DNA of 5,493 bases, taken from Acidimicrobiia bacterium (GTDB lineage Bacteria; Actinomycetota; Acidimicrobiia; UBA5794; UBA11373). Under the pieces are notes generated by a model. That model was not told the origin of the DNA. It made no database searches and saw only the letters and a program-made list of their open reading frames with translations. Made by a program: the position numbers and the translations under genes. Shown piece after piece: positions 1 to 4,774 of this stretch. The DNA is taken from assembly GCA_025456165.1 (NCBI GenBank), contig JALOLI010000275.1, positions 1-5,493 on the forward strand, written 5' to 3'. Each line of letters starts with the position of its first letter. Position 1 is the first letter of the stretch.

Positions 1-834
1 TTCCAGCCGGAACAACTCGTCGAACACCAGGCGGCCCCGGGCGGTCTCGGCTTCGGCCGGAGATTCGGGGAAGTGGATCCCGGCGAGGGCCGCGTCGCGG
101 GACGCCAGGCCGAGGCGGGCCACCAGGTCGGCCGGGAGGGGGTCGGCGATCGGACGGGACCGGTCCACGGCGTTCGCCAGGAACTGCTCCAGCCGCCAGG
201 AGGCTATCCCGGCCACCGTCGGATAGACGGGCACGATGCGCCCGGTGCGGCGGTGGCCGGCCCCTCCGAGCACGTCCACCACCGGGGCCTTCATCTGCAG
301 CCGGCCCCGGAACCGCTCCACCTTGCCGGACAGGGCCACTTCGGTTCCGGGGGGCAGCTGGCGCTCGCGGAACGGCTGGTTGAAGAAGGTGACCGCCAGC
401 GAGCCGAGGATGTCGGCGGCCACCCGGGGCGCCTCCTCGGCCACCCACCGGCGGGCCGCCTCCTCCGTCTCGAAAGCAGCCGAGGGCAGGTCGGACTGAC
501 CCGGGGCGGGGAGGGCCCGCCAGGACCCGCCCTCCTCGACGACCTCGTAGTCCGCCTTGCCGGCCACCACTACTTCCACCAGGGTCAGGCCGGAGCGGGG
601 GCGACGGGCCGCCACCCGCACCACGACCCCCACGATCGTGACTTCCACCCCCAGCGGCGCCCGGGATATGGGAGCCACCAGAGAGCGGTCGATGTGGCGG
701 CGGGGGAAGTGGAAGAGCAGATCGGCGACGCTGGCGATGCCGGCCTTGCGCAACTCCCGGCCCAGCCGCTCGCCCACCCCCCTGACCTGCTCCACCGGGA
801 GCCCGGCCAGGTAGGCGAGGCTGCGCCCGCTCAC
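1..834 (-). CDS. recG: ATP-dependent DNA helicase RecG, N-terminal part (cut by left edge)
   Basis: RecG is a cytoplasmic branch-migration helicase that reverses stalled replication forks and processes Holliday junctions. I translated the minus strand from GTG at 834; 278 codons stay open to base 1. An N-terminal HhH-like segment reads LAGLPVEQVRGVGERLGREL (residues 8-27), followed by DLLFHFPRRHIDRS (38-51), a RecG signature. The OB-fold wedge follows, with FFNQPF (150-155) and SGKVERFRGRLQM (169-181). Then come the linker IVPVYPTVAG (200-209) and IHFPESPAEAETARGRLVFDELF (253-275, written here only to name the RecG-typical block). The helicase motor lies outside the window. The GTG start overlaps the stop of the upstream DAK2 gene (GTGA). 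No Shine-Dalgarno sequence is visible, so translational coupling is likely. Residues 92-140 are an extra in-frame block absent from the RecG proteins I know. The family call is firm. Confidence 0.95.
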   Translation of the reverse strand, partial: MSGRSLAYLAGLPVEQVRGVGERLGRELRKAGIASVADLLFHFPRRHIDRSLVAPISRAPLGVEVTIVGVVVRVAARRPRSGLTLVEVVVAGKADYEVVEEGGSWRALPAPGQSDLPSAAFETEEAARRWVAEEAPRVAADILGSLAVTFFNQPFRERQLPPGTEVALSGKVERFRGRLQMKAPVVDVLGGAGHRRTGRIVPVYPTVAGIASWRLEQFLANAVDRSRPIADPLPADLVARLGLASRDAALAGIHFPESPAEAETARGRLVFDELFRLE

Positions 835-2561
835 TCGACGCCGAGGAGATACGGGTAGAGGGGCTGGCCCCCGTCCACCACGTCCACGGGGATGCCGGAG
901 CGGAACTCCTCGAGCCAGGCCCGGGCGGCGGCGGTGACGTCGGGGTCGGCGTCCACCCCGGCGACCACGGTGACCGCCTCGGCCTCGGAGTCCACCACCT
1001 TCTCGAGCAGCGAGATCAGGGCGGCGCGGAAGGCCTCCTTCTCCAGGCGCTCCCGGCGGCGGTCGGCCCGCTTGCGGCCGAGGATCAGGCGGAGAAGCCG
1101 GCTGAGGAGGCGGGCGACCCGGCCTGGGCCGGCCGGCTCGATCATCTTCACCTTGCCGTCGACCAGGCCGATCCAGTCGCCCTCGTGGATGGTGCCGGCG
1201 GGAGTGGTGGCGTCGCGCACCGCCCGGGTCATCTCCCCGCTGCGCACGGCGCGCGCCGCCTTGTCCATGCGCGACACCGCCGTCTCCACCGAGAGGTTCG
1301 TGGCGTAGGCCACCGCCGCGGCGATGCCCTGGGGAATGGAGCGGGTGGGGATGACGTGCACCTGCTTGCGGGTGAGGCGGTCGACCTCCTCGGCCGCGGG
1401 GATGATGTTCTTGTTGTTGGGCAGGAGCACCACCGTCTTGGCCGGCACGGCTTCCACCACCTCGAGCAGGTCCCCGACCGAGGGGTTCATCGTCTGGCCG
1501 CCGATCACCACCCCCTGCGCCCGGTACTGGCGGAACAACTCGAGGATCCCGGGGCCGTTGGCCACCGCCACCATCGCCACCTTGGCGTGGAGGGCGTCGG
1601 GCAGCGGCTCGAAGACGAAGGCGGCGCGGTGGAAGTCCTCGGCGGCCGCCTGCTCCAGCAGATCCGTCACCTTGATGCGTCGCGGGCGGCCCGCCTCGAC
1701 CCCGGCCTCGAGGGCGGCGCCGATGTCGTCGGTGTGGATGTGGCACTTCCAGGCGCCGTCGCCGCCGACGATCACGATGGAATCGCCGATGCCGCCCCAG
1801 GCTTCCATCAGACGCTCGTCGGCTCCGGCCGGCCCCTCGAGCATGAACATGACCTCGTAATGCAGGTCGGCGATGGAGCCGCCCTCCCCCCCGGCGTGCC
1901 CGTCGCCGGCCAGTTGGGCCGCGGGCTTGAAGAAGGCGGGGGGCAGCACCACCTTGGCCCCGGAGATCTGCTCCCGCAGGCAGGCCAGGAGCAGCAGCAG
2001 CCCGGCCCCCCCGGCGTCCACCACCCCGGCGGCCTTGAGCACCGGGAGCAGTTCGGGCGTCTCGAGGAGGGCCTTCTCGGCGCGGGAGTAGACCCGTTCC
2101 AGGAGGGCATTGAGGCCTTCGCCCGATGCCGCCCGGGCCTCCTCGGCGGCGTGCCGGAGCACGGTGAGGATCGTCCCTTCCACGGGGTGCCCCACCGCCT
2201 TGTAAGCCGCGGCGCTGGCCCGCTCCAGACCGTCGCCGAACTGGGCCGGGCTGATGTCCTTGAGGTCGCGGAAGGCCTCGGCCCAGGCCCGCAGGATCTG
2301 GGAGAGGATGATGCCCGAGTTGCCCTGCGCCCCCATGAGCGACCCGTGGGCCATGGCCTGCGCCACGTCGGCCAAGGAGGACTTGCCGTCAAGGGCCCCC
2401 ACCACCGACTCCATGGTGAGGCCCATGTTGGTCCCGGTGTCCCCGTCCGGGACCGGGTAGACGTTGAGCCGGTTCAGCGACTCGCGGTGCTCCTTGAGCC
2501 GGGCGGAGTAACGGTTCATGACCTGCTTGAGGTCCTGGGCGCGGATGGAATCGGTGGCCAC
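831..2561 (-). CDS. DAK2-domain fatty-acid-kinase-like protein (FakA/YloV family)
   Basis: A 576-residue cytoplasmic protein of the FakA/YloV family. In Firmicutes the kinase subunit phosphorylates fatty acids presented by a FakB (DegV) partner; the actinobacterial substrate is not shown here. The N-terminal DAK2 domain (about 1-210) has the nucleotide/metal signature PVPDGDTGTNM (residues 36-46, with D39 and D41) and GAQGNSGIILSQILR (77-91). The middle domain keeps CHIHTDD but reads YEVMF where Firmicutes members read YCTEF. The C-terminal domain ends GGQPLYPYLLGVE, the usual ending. A cationic insert sits at about 477-508. I chose GTG 2561 because the N-terminal helix then matches the family length; ATG 2519 would remove part of it. 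The frame is open further upstream to 2687, but that runs into rpmB. A TATACA box lies 9 bases before the GTG, suggesting a leaderless mRNA. It is the first gene of an operon with recG. Confidence 0.93.
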   Translation of the reverse strand: MATDSIRAQDLKQVMNRYSARLKEHRESLNRLNVYPVPDGDTGTNMGLTMESVVGALDGKSSLADVAQAMAHGSLMGAQGNSGIILSQILRAWAEAFRDLKDISPAQFGDGLERASAAAYKAVGHPVEGTILTVLRHAAEEARAASGEGLNALLERVYSRAEKALLETPELLPVLKAAGVVDAGGAGLLLLLACLREQISGAKVVLPPAFFKPAAQLAGDGHAGGEGGSIADLHYEVMFMLEGPAGADERLMEAWGGIGDSIVIVGGDGAWKCHIHTDDIGAALEAGVEAGRPRRIKVTDLLEQAAAEDFHRAAFVFEPLPDALHAKVAMVAVANGPGILELFRQYRAQGVVIGGQTMNPSVGDLLEVVEAVPAKTVVLLPNNKNIIPAAEEVDRLTRKQVHVIPTRSIPQGIAAAVAYATNLSVETAVSRMDKAARAVRSGEMTRAVRDATTPAGTIHEGDWIGLVDGKVKMIEPAGPGRVARLLSRLLRLILGRKRADRRRERLEKEAFRAALISLLEKVVDSEAEAVTVVAGVDADPDVTAAARAWLEEFRSGIPVDVVDGGQPLYPYLLGVE

Positions 2562-2570
2562 GGCGAGGAG

Positions 2571-2576
2571 TGTATA
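2571..2576 (-). promoter_or_regulatory. Candidate -10 box for the DAK2-recG operon (possible leaderless start)
   Basis: The minus strand reads TATACA, 5 of 6 matches to TATAAT, with 9 bases between it and the GTG at 2561. Transcription would then begin at or next to the start codon. That agrees with the lack of any Shine-Dalgarno sequence there (the preceding bases read CTCCTCGCC). I see no convincing -35 hexamer at 16-18 bases. Inference only. Confidence 0.45.
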
Positions 2577-2585
2577 CGGGGCGAT

Positions 2586-2614
2586 CTGGCACGCATCGGC
2601 CGGGCTGGTATCCT
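2586..2614 (+). promoter_or_regulatory. Candidate promoter of rpmB
   Basis: CTGGCA (2586-2591) and TATCCT (2609-2614) are separated by 17 bases, each matching its sigma-70 consensus at 4 of 6 positions. This would place the transcript start near 2621 and give a leader of about 24 bases before the GTG at 2645. It lies in the 83 bp divergent region shared with the DAK2-gene promoter, so the two may interfere with or balance each other. Weak pattern evidence. Confidence 0.4.
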
Positions 2615-2631
2615 TCCGGGCCGTTCCCAAC

Positions 2632-2636
2632 AAGGA
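2632..2636 (+). promoter_or_regulatory. Ribosome binding site of rpmB
   Basis: AAGGA lies 8 bases before GTG 2645, a good Shine-Dalgarno sequence at normal spacing. It matters because it fixes the L28 start at 2645, upstream of the frame break, and so shows that the N-terminal codons belong to the gene. Confidence 0.7.
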
Positions 2637-2644
2637 CCCCTGTA

Positions 2645-2829
2645 GTGTCGTTCGTATGTGAGATCGCCGCCGCCCCTGGGTGGGCAAGCAGGTCAGCCAC
2701 TCCCATCACCGCAGCAGCCGCCGCTGGCTGCCGAACGTGCAGCGCGTCCGCGTGCGCGACGGCAGCAACTCCCGCCGCATGCGGGTCTGCACCTCCTGCC
2801 TCAAGGCCGGCAAGGTCGAGAAGGCCTGA
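2645..2829 (+). pseudogene. rpmB: 50S ribosomal protein L28, frameshifted
   Basis: L28 is a small protein of the large ribosomal subunit. Starting at GTG 2645, behind a good AAGGA site, the frame reads MSFVCEI, the expected L28 N-terminus. From 2677 the match continues one frame back: WVGKQVSHSHHRSSRRWLPN, then VQRVRVRDGSNSRRMRVCTS and CLKAGKVEKA, stop 2827-2829. The family pattern VCxxCGxxPWxG needs four more bases between ATC (2663-2665) and TGG (2677-2679), where only GCCGCCGCCCC is present. The missing bases would encode the second cysteine of the first CxxC pair; the second pair (CTSC) is intact. The downstream frame has a TGA at 2659-2661, so it cannot be read from the normal start. An assembly or read error in a GC-rich stretch, or a real mutation backed by a second L28 copy, both fit. 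A shortened 49-residue form from GTG 2680 is conceivable but would lack the N-terminus. Confidence 0.85.
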
Positions 2830-2834
2830 GTCCC

Positions 2835-3047
2835 GTGCAGGGAGTGGTCCAGGCCTACGACCCCGGCACCGGCCGCGGCGTCGTGCTCGCCCAGCCGGAC
2901 CGCTCCCCCATCGCCCTTCGCCCCGGGGCGCTCGAAGGCAGCATCTTCCGCCTCCTGGTCCCGGGCCAGCGCATCGTCTTCGAGGTACTCGAGGAAGACG
3001 GCGAGCGCTACGCCACCCGGGTGCGGGTCGGCGCCGACGGCTACTGA
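2835..3047 (+). CDS. Small cold-shock-domain-like protein
   Basis: A 70-residue acidic protein starting at GTG 2835, five bases after the rpmB stop, with GAAGG (2820-2824) in the rpmB tail as a possible ribosome site. It follows the cold-shock-domain layout: MQGVVQAYDPGTGRGVVLAQ (strands 1-2), a loop, GALEGSIFRLLVPGQRIVFE (31-50) like the SxFRxLxxGQxVxFEV region, then ATRVRVG (60-66). The nucleic-acid-binding motifs are degenerate: RNP1 (usually KGFGFI) reads GRGVV and RNP2 (usually VFVHF) reads IALRP, so the stacking aromatics are missing. A cold-shock-type OB fold is likely, but ordinary RNA chaperone activity is doubtful. Its position after rpmB suggests co-expression with the ribosomal gene. 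It overlaps the convergent hydrolase gene by 7 bases at the 3' end. Confidence 0.8.
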   Translation: MQGVVQAYDPGTGRGVVLAQPDRSPIALRPGALEGSIFRLLVPGQRIVFEVLEEDGERYATRVRVGADGY

Positions 3048-4291
3048 GGGCCCGGCCCTCCGTCCCGCTCTCCGCCGCGGTGACGCGCCCACAGGGCTTC
3101 CAGTACCAGGGTGGCTCCGTCCACGAAGCGCTCCCCTCTGAGCGAGTGGATCGAGTCGAACCCGTGGGTGGCTCCGGGCAGCTCGGCGTGGCCCACCGCC
3201 GGCCCCCCGGCGGCGCGCAGCGCCTCGACGAGCCGTCGCGAGTCCTCCGGCCGCACCAGCGAGTCGGCGCCGCCGTGGGCCACCAGGAAGGGAGGCCGCT
3301 CGGCCCGGGCACAGCACACCGGAGAGGCTCGCCGCCAGGCCTCCGGATCCTCCTCGGGAGCGACCTTGAGGACGTGGGTGGCCAGGTAGGGCCACTTCGG
3401 CCGGCCGTCGGCGGCCAGCAGGCTGTGCACCCCGTACACCGGAAGGCAGGCCTGTACCGCGGTGTCGGCTGATTCGAAGCCCGGCTGATAGACGGGGTCG
3501 CCGGCCGTCAGGGCGGCCAGCGCCACCAGGTGCCCCCCGGCCGATCCACCGGCCACCGCGATGAATGAGGCGTCGGCCCCGTGCTCGGCGGCCCCGGCGC
3601 GAATCCAGGCGATGGCGCGTTTGAGGTCCGTCAACTGGTCGGGGTAGGTGGCTTTCGGGCTGAGCCGGTACTCCAGATCGAACACCACCCAGCCCCGTCC
3701 GGCCATCCGGTGCACCAGCGGCCGGCCCTGCCACCCCCGCCGTCCCCCGGTCCAGCCTCCGCCGTGCACTTGCACCAGCACCGGGCCCGGGCCGCCGTGG
3801 CCGCGGCGCCGGTAGCGATCGGCGACCTGGGAGGGGTGGGGGCCGTAGGGCAGGTGCGCCGCCACCTCCAGATCCCGCGGCACACCCGGGTAGGGCCACA
3901 GGAGGCGCCGCAGACGCAGCCGGGGCAGGCGCACCGGGGTACCGAGCACCTCGGCCGCCGCCCGCTCCATCACTCGCCGGGCCTGCCCCGCCCGGGCCTG
4001 GACGACGGCCAGGCCGGCGAGGGACAGCCCGCTCGCCGCCAGCCCGAGGGCGCCGGCCCAGCCCCCGGTCCATCCAGCGGCGGCGAACCCCCCGGCCAGC
4101 CCGAGATGCGCCAGGGCATGGAAGGGCGCCAGCTCGGTGGTGAACAGGGCCGGCACCCACCGCGGCCCGCCCCCGCCCCGGCGAGACAGGGGCCGCAGCG
4201 CATTGCCGGTCAGGGCCAGGCCGGCCAGGGCAAAGGAGAGGAACACCAGGGGCACGGCGCGCCAGTATGGCCGCTCGGCAAGCCGCGCCAT
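3041..4291 (-). CDS. Membrane-anchored alpha/beta hydrolase (HSL/BD-FAE-type esterase)
   Basis: A 416-residue protein from ATG 4291. Residues about 12-32 are a hydrophobic membrane segment, and about 56-98 hold one or two more (FHALAHLGLAGG..., then GALGLAASGLSLAGLAVV). The catalytic domain starts near 140. It has the oxyanion motif HGGGW (176-180), FDLEYRLSP (204-212), the nucleophile elbow GGSAGG with Ser250, the acid in HGGADSLV (Asp343), and the base in GATHGF (His376). This is a complete Ser-Asp-His triad, typical of carboxylesterases related to mycobacterial LipC-like enzymes. The substrate is unknown. Which side of the membrane the catalytic domain faces cannot be decided from sequence alone. 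The start is uncertain: GTG 4315 (8 residues longer) is possible, and neither start has a strong ribosome site. The gene is convergent with the cold-shock-like gene and divergent from the RAM-domain gene. Confidence 0.88.
   Translation of the reverse strand: MARLAERPYWRAVPLVFLSFALAGLALTGNALRPLSRRGGGGPRWVPALFTTELAPFHALAHLGLAGGFAAAGWTGGWAGALGLAASGLSLAGLAVVQARAGQARRVMERAAAEVLGTPVRLPRLRLRRLLWPYPGVPRDLEVAAHLPYGPHPSQVADRYRRRGHGGPGPVLVQVHGGGWTGGRRGWQGRPLVHRMAGRGWVVFDLEYRLSPKATYPDQLTDLKRAIAWIRAGAAEHGADASFIAVAGGSAGGHLVALAALTAGDPVYQPGFESADTAVQACLPVYGVHSLLAADGRPKWPYLATHVLKVAPEEDPEAWRRASPVCCARAERPPFLVAHGGADSLVRPEDSRRLVEALRAAGGPAVGHAELPGATHGFDSIHSLRGERFVDGATLVLEALWARHRGGERDGGPGPQ
3046..3060. terminator. 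Hairpin between convergent genes, possible bidirectional terminator
   Basis: GAGGGC-CCG-GCCCTC forms a perfect 6 bp stem with a 3-base loop. It starts within the stop codon of the cold-shock-like gene and lies in the last codons of the hydrolase gene on the other strand. There is no T-tract, as is common for high-GC actinobacterial terminators. The position between converging genes supports the call; the stem is short. Confidence 0.45.
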
Positions 4292-4374
4292 CCCCCGGCC
4301 CGGCTGAGTGGGCACGCGAACAGGCCCGCCCCATCGGCGCACCCCCTGAGTGGCCCCGAAGCACGGGGCGGCGG

Positions 4375-4380
4375 TATAGT
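4375..4380 (+). promoter_or_regulatory. Candidate -10 box of the RAM-domain gene
   Basis: TATAGT matches the -10 consensus at 5 of 6 positions and lies 26 bases before ATG 4407, implying a short leader. The only -35 candidate is weak (TGGCCC at 4351-4356, 18-base spacing). On the opposite strand the same AT-rich spot reads TATACC, so it could also serve the divergent hydrolase gene. It stands out in a 115 bp intergenic region (4292-4406) that is otherwise GC-rich. Confidence 0.5.
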
Positions 4381-4396
4381 CCGCGCCACCTACCAC

Positions 4397-4402
4397 GGGG
4401 AG
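4397..4402 (+). promoter_or_regulatory. Ribosome binding site of the RAM-domain gene
   Basis: GGGGAG is followed by AAAC and ATG 4407. The purine-rich block sits slightly close (4 bases) but is the only candidate and supports the ATG start. Confidence 0.55.
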
Positions 4403-4406
4403 AAAC

Positions 4407-4640
4407 ATGGTCGAGGCCTTCGTGCTCATCCAGACCGAGGTCGGCAAGGCCGCCCAGGTGGCCCTCGCGGTCAAGGGCATCCCGGGGGTCAAGTCGGCCG
4501 AAGCCGTCACCGGCCCGTACGACGCCATCGTTCACGCCGGCGCCGACGACGTCGACTCGCTGGGCAAGCTCGTGGTGGCCCGCATCCAGGCGGTCGAGGG
4601 GATCACCCGCACCCTGACCTGCCCGGTCGTCCGCCTCTGA
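4407..4640 (+). CDS. Standalone Lrp/AsnC ligand-binding (RAM) domain protein
   Basis: A 77-residue protein consisting only of the RAM (regulation of amino-acid metabolism) domain found at the C-terminus of Lrp/AsnC regulators. MVEAFVLIQTEVGKAAQVAL gives strand 1 and helix 1. IPGVKSAEAVTGPYDAIVHA (25-44) contains the hallmark VTGxYD motif, and the final strand reads TLTCPVVRL. No helix-turn-helix is present or fits upstream, since translation starts at ATG 4407 behind a ribosome site. In the family this fold is a ferredoxin-like alpha/beta sandwich that dimerises or forms octamers and binds small effectors such as amino acids. Standalone forms are common in Actinobacteria and have no settled function. 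It is divergent from the hydrolase gene and followed by a strong hairpin, so it is probably monocistronic. Confidence 0.9.
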   Translation: MVEAFVLIQTEVGKAAQVALAVKGIPGVKSAEAVTGPYDAIVHAGADDVDSLGKLVVARIQAVEGITRTLTCPVVRL

Positions 4641-4653
4641 GCCCAGCCGCCGC

Positions 4654-4680
4654 CGGCGACGGGGCCGCGCCCCGCCGCCG
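4654..4680 (+). terminator. GC-rich hairpin after the RAM-domain gene
   Basis: Arms 4654-4665 and 4669-4680 pair over 12 positions with one A-C mismatch and a CGC loop; the core is CGGGGC/GCCCCG. It begins 13 bases after the stop codon. There is no T-run after it, so it resembles the U-less terminators seen in high-GC actinobacteria. It probably separates this transcript from the histidine kinase gene. Confidence 0.6.
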
Positions 4681-4707
4681 TATCGGCGTGCTCCGGGTTC
4701 GATCCGA

Positions 4708-4771
4708 CTGAGGTTCTCTTTCGGTCGGGACGCGCTTCGCTCAACCTCGGCGCTGCGGCGCCGACAAGAGA
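4708..4771 (+). promoter_or_regulatory. Alternative inverted repeats in front of the histidine kinase gene
   Basis: Three pairings are visible. A: GAGGTT (4710-4715) with AACCTC (4743-4748), extendable by a G-T and a C-G pair. B: CGGCGC (4748-4753) with GCGCCG (4758-4763) around a TGCG loop. C: TCTCTT (4715-4720) with AAGAGA (4766-4771), extended by GTCGG (4724-4728) with CCGAC (4761-4765) after a 3-base bulge. C excludes B and touches A. The right arm of C contains the only purine-rich block before ATG 4775, so C would hide the presumed ribosome site. Pairings A and C include many A-T pairs and are less expected by chance than GC-only stems. A regulatory role is inferred. Confidence 0.4.
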
Positions 4772-4774
4772 GCG

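Noticed and set aside
73..858. Plus-strand frame of 261 codons at the left edge
   Set aside because: It lies antisense to a clear RecG N-terminus and shows no recognisable family pattern.
1185..2645. Long open frame on the plus strand opposite the DAK2 gene (486 codons)
   Set aside because: It is rich in His, Gly, Arg and Pro without any family pattern, and mirrors the strong DAK2 match on the other strand. GC-rich codon bias produces such antisense frames.
2645..2680. Programmed -1 frameshift in rpmB
   Set aside because: No classic slippery heptamer or downstream stimulatory structure is evident. A -1 shift would give VCEI-RRR-PWVG, still lacking the cysteine and one residue. A base loss explains the sequence better.
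2562..2687. N-terminal extension of the DAK2 protein to position 2687
   Set aside because: The extra 42 residues do not match the family, overlap rpmB on the other strand, and cross both candidate promoters.
2658..3047. Open frame of 129 codons joining a new N-terminus to the cold-shock-like protein
   Set aside because: Its first 59 residues are out-of-frame rpmB codons; the real L28 reading is recognisable in the other frames. The cold-shock-like protein starts at GTG 2835.
2706..4535. Long minus-strand frame (609 codons) overlapping the hydrolase, the cold-shock-like gene and rpmB
   Set aside because: The composition is Arg/Gly/Ala/Pro low-complexity with no motifs, and the hydrolase frame beside it has a complete catalytic triad.
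4695..4705. tRNA T-loop-like sequence GGTTCGATCC
   Set aside because: The flanks do not pair as a T-arm, and no acceptor, D or anticodon arm can be built around it.
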